DNA of 64,000 nt from Pseudorhodoferax sp. Leaf265 (GTDB lineage: Bacteria; Pseudomonadota; Gammaproteobacteria; Burkholderiales; Burkholderiaceae_C). Within the stretch, counting starts at the first letter, position 1, and every line of letters starts with the position of its first letter. This document shows positions 39,993-51,434 of this stretch, piece by piece. The notes under the pieces are model-generated. The model worked only from the letters and a program-made list of their open reading frames with translations, was not told where the DNA came from and did no database searches. The stretch is from positions 722,820 to 786,819 of the forward strand of contig NZ_LMMT01000001.1 in assembly GCF_001422365.1 (NCBI RefSeq), written 5' to 3'. The position numbers and the translations under genes were made by a program.

Positions 39993-40433
39993 GTGCACGC
40001 AGATCTAGTACGCGATCTCACACTCCGCAAGTTGCCCGCCCTCTTCGACGACCCTTCCACCATCGAGAAGATCCGCGAACTGCATATGGCTGGTTCGGTC
40101 GTTGCCACACTGCCGGAACTCGGCGAATCCCCGCAATGTGCTGCCGTAATGGCTGTTGCTCCCACGGTGCGCGCCGCAGAGGAGGCCAAGAGCCTGACCC
40201 GGGCACACTTCGTTGGCGGCCCCAAGCACGGCGAACACCTGGACCTGCAGGAACTGGCACCCGTCATTGGTTTTCCGCCGCGCCTGGCAGGTCGTGGCCG
40301 TGTGCTCTATCACTTGAAGCGCGGCAGGCACTTCGGCAAGTCCTGGGTGATGTACGTCTTCGAAGGGACACCGGACCGAATGCTCCAACTGGCTGCCGAG
40401 CGACTGGATCGAGACGGCATTCGTAGCAACTAG
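39993..40433 (+). CDS. hypothetical island protein with FVGGPKHGE motif
   Basis: Read from GTG at 39993 the protein has 146 residues; ATG at 40086 would give a shorter form. The C-terminal half has AHFVGGPKHGEHLDLQELAP and GRVLYHLKRGRHFGKSWVMY, a pattern of small uncharacterised bacterial proteins that start with a Phe-x-Gly-Gly-Pro-x-His-Gly strand. No catalytic motif, signal peptide or membrane helix is visible. The N-terminal 60 residues look helical and the start is uncertain. Confidence 0.55.
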   Translation: MHADLVRDLTLRKLPALFDDPSTIEKIRELHMAGSVVATLPELGESPQCAAVMAVAPTVRAAEEAKSLTRAHFVGGPKHGEHLDLQELAPVIGFPPRLAGRGRVLYHLKRGRHFGKSWVMYVFEGTPDRMLQLAAERLDRDGIRSN

Positions 40434-40445
40434 GGCAAGGCAGGC

Positions 40446-40619
40446 TCACCAGATCCCGGGCAACAGCTGGAGCATCAGCTGCGCGCCGGCCTCGGGCGGG
40501 ATCAGCATGACCTGCCAGCCGCACACGTAGGCAGTGACGCCCCATGCAGCAGCGGTCAGCAGCACCAGGCCCACCATGGGCACCACGCGCAGGCGGCGGC
40601 GAAAGCGGCACATCCTCAT
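40446..40619 (-). CDS. 57-residue single-span membrane protein
   Basis: The frame runs from ATG at 40619 to TGA at 40446. It begins with a basic stretch (MRMCRFRRRLR) followed by one hydrophobic helix (VVPMVGLVLLTAAAWGVTAY) and an amphipathic end QLMLQLLPGIW. The start overlaps the stop of the upstream frame by 4 bp (ATGA, 40616-40619), as in translationally coupled genes. Topology should be N-in. No family is recognised. Confidence 0.55.
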   Translation of the reverse strand: MRMCRFRRRLRVVPMVGLVLLTAAAWGVTAYVCGWQVMLIPPEAGAQLMLQLLPGIW

Positions 40620-40919
40620 GACAACGGCGCCGGGCCAGTTTCGAAGGCCCGCGGCTCGCCCTTGCGCTCACTGCGGATCAGCTCGATGCCGCGCGCGAGC
40701 AACGCATCGCACAGCGCCAGCCACTCGCGCTGCGGGACCTCCCCTTTGCCGCTGTCGTTCAGGAATCCTCTGATGAACGCCTTGTTCCCGCCGGGCGCCT
40801 GAACCTGGGCGACGCTGGCGAAGTCGCTGCGGGCTTCGAAGATGGCTAGCCCTACTTGGGGGGACTGCGTATGTGGCTGTAAAGATGCAGGGCCTGATCC
40901 AGTCGGGTCGCGGTTGCAT
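40616..40919 (-). pseudogene. small hypothetical gene interrupted by a frameshift at a six-base homopolymer
   Basis: A well-formed frame ends at 40616 (…APGGNKAFIRGFLNDSGKG…, then REWLALCDALLARGIELI) but contains no ATG, GTG or TTG. A good ATG at 40919 opens MQPRPDWIRPCIFTATYAVP in the adjacent frame. Removing one base from the run of six G on the plus strand (40858-40863) joins the two into an intact protein of 100 residues. The gene is therefore frameshifted, phase-variable or affected by a sequencing error. It is coupled to the downstream membrane-protein gene. Confidence 0.5.
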
Positions 40920-40974
40920 CGTCAAGTCGGAGCCTTTGAAGTTAGGCTTTGCTGAGTCGGCCCGGATTCGATCT

Positions 40975-41048
40975 GAAGCATCCCGAGGGAATCGAACCCT
41001 GCTCTGCGCGGCTTGGAAGGCCGGCGACGCGCCCGCGAGCTGGAATGC
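40975..41048 (-). other. tRNA-Gly(UCC)-like relic
   Basis: On the minus strand GCATTCC (41048-41042) can pair over all 7 positions, one as G-U, with GGGATGC (40984-40978). Between them are an anticodon-like arm CGGC-CTTCCAA-GCCG with anticodon TCC and a T-arm AGGG-TTCGATT-CCCT. The D-arm does not form a proper stem and no encoded CCA follows. It looks like a degenerate tRNA gene or tRNA-derived attachment site rather than a working tRNA. Confidence 0.35.
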
Positions 41049-41166
41049 GGAAAGCGGCGTTGACTTACAAATCCAACTGGCAGATGTGACAGGCGTGACA
41101 CGGAAAGAGCGACTGCGTGCCAAGTACGCTGCGCACCACCTTTACAGGGAGACTGACGGAACACAC

Positions 41167-41385
41167 ATGGCCAAGATCACACTCGAGAAGCACTACGAGG
41201 TGCGGCACTGGATGCGCACGCTTGCTTGCAGCGAACTTGAACTCCGAGAAGCGATCAAGGCCGTTGGCCCGGAGGATGTTGACGTTCGCCGCCACCTTCA
41301 AAGCAATGCCTCGCCTACCTCCCGCTGGAACTCCTTGGCCGAACGCGCGAAACGCGGTAGCTCGACTGGTTTCGGAGATCTTTAG
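41167..41385 (+). CDS. DUF3606-like small protein
   Basis: The ATG at 41167 gives 72 residues. The core ITLEKHYEVRHWMRTLACSE and LREAIKAVGPEDVDVRRHL matches the DUF3606 pattern (tyrosine-Glu-Val-Arg-x-Trp, then a Leu-x-x-Ala-Val-x-x-Val-Gly helix), a fold of uncharacterised small proteins that are often stress-related. An in-frame upstream extension to 40873 looks non-coding. The C-terminal 20 residues are basic and variable. Confidence 0.6.
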   Translation: MAKITLEKHYEVRHWMRTLACSELELREAIKAVGPEDVDVRRHLQSNASPTSRWNSLAERAKRGSSTGFGDL

Positions 41386-41513
41386 CTCCTGGCGAGAGCG
41401 CACGGCGACCAGCCTGTTTCAGGGTTCTGTCCTGCGCGTTCATGGCAGGCTTCCCCACGCATGGGAACTCCAATGCGCGCGGAAATGGAGGTCACCATCA
41501 CAGAAAGCCTTCC

Positions 41514-41666
41514 ATGCTCGAAACCAAGCCCGAAAACGGCGCAGTGCCCACCTCGTCAAGCCGCAACCGATACGCCAACAAGCGCATGTTGATCATCTGC
41601 GGCGCCATCGCGGTGGTGATCGTCCTTGTCGTTGTCCTCAGAGTGCTAAGCACCGTGCAAGCGTAG
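41514..41666 (+). CDS. 50-residue single-span membrane protein
   Basis: The ATG at 41514 opens MLETKPENGAVPTSSS followed by RNRYANKR and one hydrophobic helix (MLIICGAIAVVIVLVVVLRV). The arrangement of a positively charged stretch before the helix suggests N-in orientation. The ribosome site is weak (GAAAG 6 bases upstream). No family is recognised; it could be a small stress protein of the island. Confidence 0.45.
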   Translation: MLETKPENGAVPTSSSRNRYANKRMLIICGAIAVVIVLVVVLRVLSTVQA

Positions 41667-41977
41667 GCCCCAAGACCTGGCAATGCGACGCGCGCTGGAA
41701 ACGAAAAGGCCCGCCGATCTTGCGAATGGAGAATTGGGAATAAGGTGACGCTACGAGCTCACATGGAGCAGTGTTCTTGCAACTGTGTCGGGCCAGGACT
41801 TCGGCGGCGCTAACCCGCCGAACCCGTAGCGTCGACACGAATTGTGAGGTCACAGCAGCCGTCAACATCGTAGGACGCGGCCGTCATTCCACCCGACGTA
41901 TGAAAGGCGCCCAGAAACGCGAAAGCCCTCCGCGTGGGAGGGCTCGCTGAACGCATTGCAGAGCTCACTTCTGCTGA
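41667..41977. other. 311-bp stretch without a convincing gene
   Basis: No frame here shows a ribosome site with steady codon use. The one structure is an 8-bp hairpin AGCCCTCC (41924-41931) with GGAGGGCT (41937-41944), followed on the minus strand by TTTCG, which may be a weak terminator. The end of the region probably contains decayed N-terminal coding sequence of the integrase. Confidence 0.45.
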
Positions 41978-42702
41978 TTGGGCGACTGCTGCTGTCCGTG
42001 CTGGGTGCCGGGGCGGTTCACGCTGAGCGACGAGCTGATCGACTTCAATGCCTTCGAGCGGATCGCCCTGGACCAGTTGCTGAAGCAGAGCAGCAAGGCC
42101 AGCGACTACGAGGTCGACCCGTACACGGCCGACGAGCGCGCCGCCCTGATCGCCGCGGCTCGGCCAGACGAGGCGCCAATGCTGCGCCTCCGGTTCGGCA
42201 CCGGCCTGCGCCCCGGCAAGTTGATGGCGCTGCGCTGGATGAAGATCGACTGGACGATCCGCAAAGCGCGGATCGACCTCAACTTGGTGGCCGGCGCGGA
42301 GAAGGGCTCGAAGACGGCAACTGGCCTGCGCGACATCGACCTGAGCGAGGGCGTGCTAGCCGCGCTGATCGCGTAGAAGCCGCGCCCGCACGAAGCTGGC
42401 CAGCACGTCTTCAGCAACCCGCGCACTGGGTCGGCGTGGACCACAGACGCGCAGGTCCGCAAGACACTGCGGGTGCCGCTGCACGAGCGGGCGCGAGGGT
42501 GCGCTACCGCAACCCCTACCAGGCGCGGCCGACCCGGGCCTCAAGCGTGTTGACGGCCGGCACCAACCCCTGGTACGTCGCGGCGCAGCTCGGGCACGTG
42601 AACGTACAGCTGTTCTTCAGCACCTATCGGAAGTTCATCTCGGAGGACTACAAGGCACCTAGGGCGTCGGCTCTCCGGGTGGTCGGGGGCAGCGATGCGT
42701 GA
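41978..42702 (+). pseudogene. tyrosine recombinase (phage/island integrase) pseudogene
   Basis: The catalytic half is recognisable: DPYTADERAALIAAARPDEA, the active-site Arg in FGTGLRPGKLMALRW, then an in-frame TAG at 42374 where a Gln codon would fit. After that come HVFSNPRTGSAWTTDAQVRK and, after a one-base frameshift near 42488, RYRNPYQARPTRASSVLTAG, LGHVNVQLFF and the nucleophile region STYRKFISEDY. The box-II sequence has Pro where integrases have His. The N-terminal DNA-binding part is missing. The location next to the ssrA 3' end fits an integrase that used ssrA as its target. Confidence 0.8.
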
Positions 42703-42825
42703 GCCCCTTGACGGGACCCGCGCACGTGCGAATCGACGTGCGAAACGAAAGCCAATCGGGGCCGGTCAAGGCCCATTTCTGGTGATCCGTGCCAACGGGC
42801 TTTCATTGGCAAGGATCGTCTTGAA

Positions 42826-43212
42826 TGGTGGAGCTGGGGGGATTTGAACCCCCGTCCGCAAGCCATCTTCGCGCAGATCTACATGTTTAGCGGTCTGTTT
42901 TAGGTCTCGCCTCCTGTGCCGCGCAGCCGCACGCTACACAGGACGCCAGTACCCTATTGTCTCGCCCCTGACCAAGGTACCCGGTCCGGAGCCAGCCGAT
43001 GAAATTATCTTTACAGCCGGGAGCGCTCAACTTGCGTCAAGAACCCCTTGCCCAGCCCATCGGCCTGCTGTTGTAAAGCTCACTGGCAATTAAGCAGCGA
43101 GTGCGAAACGTTCGTCGTTTGCAGTTAGTTTGTTTGAATCTGTTTAACGAGCGCATTCAGCTCGACATGCACCACAGCGATTCCGAACCCACGTCGAAAC
43201 CAATGCAGCCCC
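42826..43212 (-). ncRNA. ssrA: tmRNA (transfer-messenger RNA)
   Basis: The 5' end GGGGCTG at 43212 pairs with CAGCTCC before ACCA at the 3' end (42826), forming the acceptor stem with one G-U pair. The 3' part has a T-arm GGGGG-TTCAAAT-CCCCC. The tag reading frame begins with the resume codon GCA at 43122 and encodes ANDERFALAA followed by TAA (43090-43122). The tag is the betaproteobacterial/Comamonadaceae form. tmRNA with SmpB rescues stalled ribosomes and marks products for ClpXP degradation. Its 3' end is the island attachment site. Confidence 0.95.
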
Positions 43213-43219
43213 AGAACGT

Positions 43220-43915
43220 CTATTTTAGGCTACTTGGCGCCATTGCAAGACCGGGCGCAAGATCCAGCACGGACAACAGGTCCAAAGGCGCCTCGATAGC
43301 TGCGTCTGCGCCCCACTCCGCGGTGTCGACCTGGCCCAGGTAGCCGTAGCAGGCCGCCACAGTCAGCATGCCGGCCGCGCGGCCCGCCACGATGTCGCGC
43401 GCATCGTCGCCCACATACATGCAGCTTGCCGGGTCGACCCCGAGCACACGGGCAGCTTCCAGCAGGGGCTCTGGGTGCGGCTTGGTGTAGGCCGTGGTGT
43501 CGCCGCTCACGAGCACGCCGCTGCTGGCGAACAGCGCCATGCCGGCAGTCAGCGGTCGCGAGAAGCGCGAGGGCTTGTTCGTGACGACACCCCAGCGCAG
43601 GCCGCGCGTGTGCAGTTCTTCGACCAGGGCAGCGACGCCGTCGAAAGGCCGCGTGAGTTCGGTCAGCCGGCGTTCGTAGTTCCGGAAGAACTCCTCGCGC
43701 AAGACTGGAAAGTTCGGATGGTCCGGCGCCATACCGTAAGCCACGCCCAGCATGCCGCGCGCTCCGGCTCCTGCCATCGCGCGGTAGGCCGCCAGGCCCA
43801 GGGCGGGCAGGCCGCGGTCGGTGCGCAACTGGTCCGCCGCAGCGCCCAGATCGCCCGCGCTGTCGACCAGCGTACCGTCCAGATCGAACAGCACGGCCTT
43901 CAGTTCACGCGCCAT
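43220..43915 (-). CDS. gph: phosphoglycolate phosphatase (HAD superfamily)
   Basis: The 231-residue protein has HAD motifs in order: [14 protein letters not shown] (nucleophile Asp near the N-terminus), GVVTNKP (motif II Thr), [11 protein letters not shown] (motif III Lys) and [13 protein letters not shown] (motif IV). It dephosphorylates 2-phosphoglycolate from DNA repair. Its start overlaps the end of ubiG by 11 bp, so it is transcribed from the ubiG side. The stop is 7 bp before ssrA. Confidence 0.9.
   Translation of the reverse strand: MARELKAVLFDLDGTLVDSAGDLGAAADQLRTDRGLPALGLAAYRAMAGAGARGMLGVAYGMAPDHPNFPVLREEFFRNYERRLTELTRPFDGVAALVEELHTRGLRWGVVTNKPSRFSRPLTAGMALFASSGVLVSGDTTAYTKPHPEPLLEAARVLGVDPASCMYVGDDARDIVAGRAAGMLTVAACYGYLGQVDTAEWGADAAIEAPLDLLSVLDLAPGLAMAPSSLK
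43222..43248 (-). promoter_or_regulatory. candidate ssrA promoter inside the end of gph
   Basis: On the minus strand TTGCAA (43248-43243) and TAAAAT (43227-43222) are 15 bp apart, and TAAAAT ends 9 bases before the mature tmRNA 5' end. The boxes overlap the last codons of gph, since the gph stop is only 7 bases from ssrA. The -10 box is good and the -35 box moderate. Confidence 0.45.
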
Positions 43916-44633
43916 CGAGCGCCTCCAGCGGCCGGCGCGTGGCCAGCATGTAGTTCACGCTGGTGTCGCTGCTGAGCCAGTAGCGCCGCGTGATCGGGTT
44001 GTATTCGAGGCCGCTGCTGTGCTGCAGTTCCAGGCCGGCATCGCGGCAGTGGCGCCCCAACTCGCTGGGCCGGATCATCTTGTCGTAGTGGTGCGTGCCG
44101 CGCGGCAACAGGTTCAGCAGGTACTCCGCACCCAGGATCGCGAACAGGAAGGACTTGGCGTTGCGGTTCAGCGTGGAGAAGAACACCCAGCCGCCGGGCT
44201 TGACCAGTTGCGCGCAGGCCCGCACCACGGACGCAGGATTGGGCACATGCTCTAGCATCTCCATGCAGGTGACGACGTCAAAGCTTGCGGGCTGTTCGGC
44301 TGCCAGTTCCTCGGCGGCCACCTCGCGGTAGCGGATGTTGGGCGTGCCGGCTTCGAGCGCGTGCAGTTGCGCCACCTTCAGGGCCCTGGTGGACAGGTCG
44401 ACGCCCAGCACGTTGGCGCCGCGGCGCGCCATGCTGTCGGCCAGGATGCCGCCGCCGCAGCCGATGTCGACCACCTGGCGGCCGGCCAGGGCGGCGGACT
44501 CCAGGATCCAGTTCAGCCGCAGGGGGTTGATCTGGTGCAGGGGGCGGAACTCGCTTTCGGGGTCCCACCAGCGGTGCGCGAGTTCGGAGAACTTGGCGAG
44601 TTCGGCCGGGTCGGCGTTCAAAGCAGCATTCAT
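43905..44633 (-). CDS. ubiG: bifunctional 3-demethylubiquinol/2-polyprenyl-6-hydroxyphenol O-methyltransferase
   Basis: The 242-residue protein is a class I methyltransferase with the SAM motif [17 protein letters not shown], then [28 protein letters not shown] and [13 protein letters not shown]. The opening [17 protein letters not shown] and [15 protein letters not shown] are hallmark UbiG sequences. It performs both O-methylations of ubiquinone synthesis. The ATG at 44633 is preceded by GAAACCG and lies just after the ompA-gene terminator. Confidence 0.93.
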   Translation of the reverse strand: MNAALNADPAELAKFSELAHRWWDPESEFRPLHQINPLRLNWILESAALAGRQVVDIGCGGGILADSMARRGANVLGVDLSTRALKVAQLHALEAGTPNIRYREVAAEELAAEQPASFDVVTCMEMLEHVPNPASVVRACAQLVKPGGWVFFSTLNRNAKSFLFAILGAEYLLNLLPRGTHHYDKMIRPSELGRHCRDAGLELQHSSGLEYNPITRRYWLSSDTSVNYMLATRRPLEALDGA

Positions 44634-44651
44634 CGGTTTCCTCTGCACAAA

Positions 44652-44684
44652 GAAAAAAGCCCGCGGATACGACTCGCGGGCTTT
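44652..44684 (-). terminator. Rho-independent terminator after the OmpA-family gene
   Basis: On the minus strand AAAGCCCGCG (44684-44675) pairs perfectly with CGCGGGCTTT (44665-44656) across a 9-nt loop, followed by a T-run. It lies about 45 bp past the OmpA-family stop codon and separates it from ubiG. Confidence 0.8.
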
Positions 44685-44727
44685 GATGCCTGCAGGCCCC
44701 AGGCCTGCAGGTGTTCTCTGACGAGAA

Positions 44728-45369
44728 TCAGTTGGCGCGGGTGCCAACCACTTCGATTTCCACGCGACGGTTTTTGGCGCGGCCTTCGGCGGTCTTGTTG
44801 TCGGCGACGGGTTGCTTCTCGCCCTTGCCTTCGGTGTAGACGCGGTTGCGTTCGATGCCCTTGGACACCAGATACGCCTTCACGGCTTCCGAGCGACGGA
44901 CCGACAGACGCTGGTTGTAGGCATCGGTACCCACGGAGTCGGTGTGACCCACGGCGATGATGACTTCCAGGTTGATGCCCTTGATCTTGCCGACCAGGTC
45001 GTCCAGCTTGGCGCGGCCTTCGGGCTTCAGCACGGACTTGTCGAAGTCGAAGAAGGCGTCGGCAGCGTAGGTCACCTTGGTGGCTGCGGGCGGCTGGGGA
45101 GCCACGACGGCGGGTGCCGGGGCGGGTGCCGGGGAGGCAGCAGGTGCCGGAGCCGGGGCGGCAGCAGCCTGGGCAACGATGGCGCCATCGCAACCCTTGG
45201 CAGCGGTTGCGGGCGTCCAGTTGGCGTTGCGCCAGCACAGGGCTTGGTCAGCGGTCTTCCACACCAGCGCGCCATCGGCGGTACGCCAGTTGTCGACCGA
45301 TTGGGCACCTGCGGCGGTAGCGAGCGCTGCGGAGGCCAACAACATCGCCACTTTATTCAATTTCTTCAT
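44728..45369 (-). CDS. OmpA-family outer-membrane/peptidoglycan-binding protein
   Basis: The 213-residue protein has a signal peptide ([17 protein letters not shown]), a short N-terminal segment with two Cys ([23 protein letters not shown]), a Pro/Ala linker at about 75-100 and a C-terminal OmpA domain. That domain has [35 protein letters not shown] and [12 protein letters not shown], including the Asp and Arg that hold diaminopimelate. There is no N-terminal beta-barrel. The gene is divergent from gyrA and followed by a terminator, so it is monocistronic. Confidence 0.88.
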   Translation of the reverse strand: MKKLNKVAMLLASAALATAAGAQSVDNWRTADGALVWKTADQALCWRNANWTPATAAKGCDGAIVAQAAAAPAPAPAASPAPAPAPAVVAPQPPAATKVTYAADAFFDFDKSVLKPEGRAKLDDLVGKIKGINLEVIIAVGHTDSVGTDAYNQRLSVRRSEAVKAYLVSKGIERNRVYTEGKGEKQPVADNKTAEGRAKNRRVEIEVVGTRAN

Positions 45370-45581
45370 GGTTCTCCTCTGGGGGAAAAAGGCGCAGCAG
45401 CGCTGCGAAACCGGAACGCCTTCAGTGACCACCACTGAGCACGTACGCATTGATTGTGCCATAGGGGCTTGTAGCGACTGGCGCGCGAACCGTAGGACAA
45501 AAGCCAAATCCCGGCTGTTTGTTGCTGTGGCGCGACAGACGCCCGCGCCTAAAATGCGCGGCCTTCCCTGCTTCTCACACC

Positions 45582-48224
<2,643 letters not shown>

Positions 48225-48238
48225 TCCTGCCCTGCCCC

Positions 48239-48272
48239 GGCCCCGGCCTGCGCAAGCGGCCGGGGCCTTTTT
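48239..48272 (+). terminator. Rho-independent terminator after gyrA
   Basis: GGCCCCGGCC (48239-48248) and GGCCGGGGCC (48258-48267) form a perfect 10-bp stem with a 9-nt loop, followed by TTTTT. It lies 15 bp after the gyrA stop and 24 bp before the serC start. Confidence 0.85.
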
Positions 48273-48295
48273 CTTCCCTTGCTCCCGGAGTGCCC

Positions 48296-49405
48296 ATGCA
48301 ACAGCGCCCCTACAACTTTTCCGCCGGCCCGGCCGCCATCCCCGAAGAGGTGCTGCGCGAGGCCGCCTCCGAGATGCTGGACTGGCACGGCAGCGGCATG
48401 GGCGTCATGGAGATGAGCCACCGCGGCAAGGAATTCATCTCGATCTACGAGCGCGCCGAGGCCGACCTGCGCGAACTGCTGGCCGTCCCAAGCCACTACA
48501 AGATCCTCTTCATGCAAGGCGGCGGTCTGGGCGAGAACGCCATCGTGCCGCTGAACCTCTCGCGCGGCGGCACGGTGGACTTCGTGGTCACGGGCAGCTG
48601 GAGCCAGAAGTCGATCAAGGAAGCCGCGCGCTACTGCCAGCCGCAGCTGGCCGCCAGCAACGCCGACACGCAGCACACCACGCTGCCCGACCCGGCCAGC
48701 TGGAAGCTCAGCGCCGGCGCGAGCTACCTGCACATCTGCAGCAACGAGACCATCCACGGCGTGGAGTTCCAGACCCTGCCCGACCTCAAGGCCCTGGGCT
48801 CGGACACGCCGCTCGTGATCGACTGCTCCTCGCATGTGGCGAGCCGCCCGATCGACTGGTCGCGCGTGGGCCTGGCCTTCGCTGGCGCGCAGAAGAACCT
48901 GGGCCCGGCCGGGCTCACGCTGGTCATCGTGCGCGAGGATCTGCTGGGCCATGCGCTCAAGGCCTGCCCCAGCGCCTTCGACTACAAGACCGTGGCCGAG
49001 CACGACTCGATGTTCAACACGCCGCCGACCTATGGCATCTACATCGCCGGCCTGACCTTCCAGTGGCTCAAGCGCCAGCGCGAAGGCGAACTGGTCGGCG
49101 TCGCTGCCATGGAGCAACGCAACCGCGCCAAAGCCGAACTGCTGTACGGCTACATCGACGGCTCGGACTTCTACGTCAACAAGGTCGCGCGCGACTGCCG
49201 CTCGCGCATGAACGTGCCCTTCTTCCTGCGCGACGAAAGCCGCAACGAGGCCTTCCTCACGGGCGCCAAGGCACGCGGCCTACTGCAGCTCAAGGGGCAC
49301 AAATCCGTGGGTGGCATGCGTGCCAGCATCTACAACGCCATGCCGCTGGCGGGCGTCCAGGCGCTTGTGACCTACATGCGAGAATTTGCGCAGACACAAG
49401 CCTGA
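48296..49405 (+). CDS. serC: phosphoserine aminotransferase
   Basis: The 369-residue PLP enzyme has [18 protein letters not shown] at the start, [28 protein letters not shown] and the PLP-binding Lys in [12 protein letters not shown]. It acts in serine and pyridoxine synthesis. The ATG at 48296 lies 5 bases after CCCGGAG; a GTG two codons earlier is possible but overlaps that site. It is the first gene of the run leading through pheA, tyrA and aroA-cmk. Confidence 0.96.
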   Translation: MQQRPYNFSAGPAAIPEEVLREAASEMLDWHGSGMGVMEMSHRGKEFISIYERAEADLRELLAVPSHYKILFMQGGGLGENAIVPLNLSRGGTVDFVVTGSWSQKSIKEAARYCQPQLAASNADTQHTTLPDPASWKLSAGASYLHICSNETIHGVEFQTLPDLKALGSDTPLVIDCSSHVASRPIDWSRVGLAFAGAQKNLGPAGLTLVIVREDLLGHALKACPSAFDYKTVAEHDSMFNTPPTYGIYIAGLTFQWLKRQREGELVGVAAMEQRNRAKAELLYGYIDGSDFYVNKVARDCRSRMNVPFFLRDESRNEAFLTGAKARGLLQLKGHKSVGGMRASIYNAMPLAGVQALVTYMREFAQTQA

Positions 49406-49436
49406 CATCCCCCATCAGAAAGAGACAAGACCCGCC

Positions 49437-50543
49437 ATGTCCGCAGAGCCCAGCGCCGCTTCTTCCCCTGACCTCGCGGCGCTGCGCGTGCAGATCGACG
49501 CGCTCGACCAGGAACTGCTGGCGCTGCTCAACAAGCGGGCGCACGTGGCCGAGCAGGTGGGCGCGGTCAAGCGCAGCGAGGGCTCGCCCTTCTACCGCCC
49601 CGACCGCGTGGCCCAGGTGATCGCCAAGATCCAGTCGCGCAACACCGGCCCGCTGCGCGACGAGCATGTGGCCGCCATCTGGAACGAGATCATGTCGGCC
49701 TGCCTGGCCCTGGAGGCCCCGCAGCGCGTGGCCGTGCTGGGCCCGGCCGGCACCTTCAGCGAAGAGGCCGCGCTGCAGTACTTCGGCGCTGCGGTCGAGT
49801 TGCAGTACTGCGCCAACTTCGACGAGGTGTTCCACGCCACGGCCTCGGGTGCCGCGCATTTCGGCGTGGTCGGCATCGAGAGTTCGGCCGAAGGCGGCGT
49901 CACGCGCTCGCTGGACCTGCTGCTGAATACGCCCACGCACATGGTCGGCTCGGTGAGCCTGGCGGTGCAGTTCAACCTGCTGCGCCTGTCGGATTCGCTG
50001 GACGGCATCGAGGCCGTGCTGGCCCATCCCCAGGCCCTGGCGCAGTGCCAAGGCTGGCTGTCGACCCACCTGCCCCACGCCGAACGCCGCGCCGTGTCCA
50101 GCAACGCCGAAGGCGCGCGGCTGGCCGCCACCAATCCGGCCTGGGCCGGGCTCGCCAGCGAGCGCGCGGCCACGCAATTCGGCCTGCACCTGGTGGCTCG
50201 CGCCATCCAGGACAACGCGCACAACCGCACGCGCTTCGCCATCATCTGCCTGCCCGAGACGCTGGACGCACCGCCAGCCTCGGGCAAGGACTGCACCAGC
50301 CTTGTGGTCTCCGTGCCGAACAAGCCCGGTGCGCTGCACGACCTGCTGGTGCCGCTCAAGACCCACGGCGTCTCAATGACGCGCTTCGAGTCGCGCCCGG
50401 CCCGCACCGGCCAGTGGGAGTATTACTTCTACATCGACCTGGACGGCCACCCGTCCCAGCCGCACGTCGGCAAGGCCCTGGAAGAACTGCGCGGCATCTG
50501 CGCCTTCTACAAGCTGCTGGGCACCTACCCGGTCAGCGCCTGA
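49437..50543 (+). CDS. pheA: bifunctional chorismate mutase/prephenate dehydratase
   Basis: The 368-residue protein has an AroQ chorismate mutase domain (about 10-90, LRVQIDALDQELLALLNKR), a prephenate dehydratase domain (about 105-285, LGPAGTFSEEAAL, GIESSAEGGVTRSLDLLL, NRTRFAII with the catalytic Thr-Arg-Phe) and a C-terminal ACT domain (about 295-368, LVVSVPNKPGALHDLLVPL and FESRPA) for feedback by phenylalanine. The dehydratase motif reads ESSAEG where ENSxEG is usual. It lies 31 bp after serC, probably in the same operon. Confidence 0.96.
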   Translation: MSAEPSAASSPDLAALRVQIDALDQELLALLNKRAHVAEQVGAVKRSEGSPFYRPDRVAQVIAKIQSRNTGPLRDEHVAAIWNEIMSACLALEAPQRVAVLGPAGTFSEEAALQYFGAAVELQYCANFDEVFHATASGAAHFGVVGIESSAEGGVTRSLDLLLNTPTHMVGSVSLAVQFNLLRLSDSLDGIEAVLAHPQALAQCQGWLSTHLPHAERRAVSSNAEGARLAATNPAWAGLASERAATQFGLHLVARAIQDNAHNRTRFAIICLPETLDAPPASGKDCTSLVVSVPNKPGALHDLLVPLKTHGVSMTRFESRPARTGQWEYYFYIDLDGHPSQPHVGKALEELRGICAFYKLLGTYPVSA

Positions 50544-50553
50544 GGGCGCCGCG

Positions 50554-51432
50554 GTGTTCGAACGCCTGGGCCTGATCGGCTGCGGCCTGATGGGCGGCTC
50601 GTTCGCGCTCGCACTGCGCCAGGCCGGCCTGGTCCGTCACATCGCTGGCTTCAGCGCCTCGCCCAGCACCACGCAGCGCGCGCTCGAGCTCGGCGTGATC
50701 GACGTGCAGGCCGCTTCGGCCGCTGAGGCCGCGGCCGGAGCCGACCTGGTGCTGGTCGCCGTACCCGTCGCCGCGACCGAGACCACCTTCGCCACCATCC
50801 ACGCCACCCTTGGCGCCGACACCCTGCTCATGGACGTGGGCTCCACCAAGAGCGACGTGGTCGCCGCGGCCGAACGCGCGTTGGGGAGCGCCCTGCCCTG
50901 CTTCGTGCCGGCGCACCCGATCGCGGGCAAGGAGCGCGCTGGCGTGGACCATGCCGATGCCGCGCTGTACCAGGGTCGCCATGTGATCCTGACACCCATG
51001 GCCACTTCGGGCGCGCCCCAACTGGCCAAGGCCCAGGCCGTCTGGACCGCGCTCGGCGCCCGCCTGGTCGAGATGACACCGGCCGCGCACGACACCACCT
51101 TCGCGGCGGTCAGCCACCTGCCGCACCTGCTGGCCTTCGCCTTCATCGACGGCATCGCGCGGCAGCCCGACGGCCAGGCCATCCTCGCGCTGGGTGGGCC
51201 GGGCTTTCGCGACTTCACGCGCATTGCCGCAGCCGACCCGCGCATGTGGCGCGACATCTTCCTGGCCAACCGCGAGGAATTGCTGGGCCAGCTGCGCGCG
51301 CACCAGCAGGCGCTGGCACAGTTCGAGCAGCAGATCGTGGCCGGCGACGGCGCCGCGCTGGAACAACTGATCAAAGAGGCCAGCGGCATCCGTGCCGCCT
51401 GGCACATGGATTCATTCAAACCCGGGACCTGA
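50554..51432 (+). CDS. tyrA: prephenate dehydrogenase
   Basis: The start is GTG at 50554, 10 bp after pheA. The 292-residue protein has the NAD-binding loop [38 protein letters not shown] and the catalytic-His segment [15 protein letters not shown]. It makes 4-hydroxyphenylpyruvate in tyrosine synthesis. There is no chorismate mutase or ACT domain, as usual in Burkholderiales. The stop is 2 bp before the aroA-cmk ATG, which points to translational coupling. Confidence 0.95.
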   Translation: MFERLGLIGCGLMGGSFALALRQAGLVRHIAGFSASPSTTQRALELGVIDVQAASAAEAAAGADLVLVAVPVAATETTFATIHATLGADTLLMDVGSTKSDVVAAAERALGSALPCFVPAHPIAGKERAGVDHADAALYQGRHVILTPMATSGAPQLAKAQAVWTALGARLVEMTPAAHDTTFAAVSHLPHLLAFAFIDGIARQPDGQAILALGGPGFRDFTRIAAADPRMWRDIFLANREELLGQLRAHQQALAQFEQQIVAGDGAALEQLIKEASGIRAAWHMDSFKPGT

Positions 51433-51434
51433 GA

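Larger units (their letters stand above)
36612..42853. mobile_element. decayed genomic island inserted at the 3' end of ssrA
   Basis: The right end is the 3' end of ssrA (42826-42853) and the left end is a degenerate copy of that sequence at 36612-36640. A tyrosine-integrase pseudogene lies directly beside ssrA, as in islands that use ssrA as attachment site. Inside are short hypothetical genes, a frameshifted gene and a tRNA-like relic; no other mobility gene is visible. Base composition is less G+C-rich than the flanks. The element is presumably immobile now. Confidence 0.6.
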
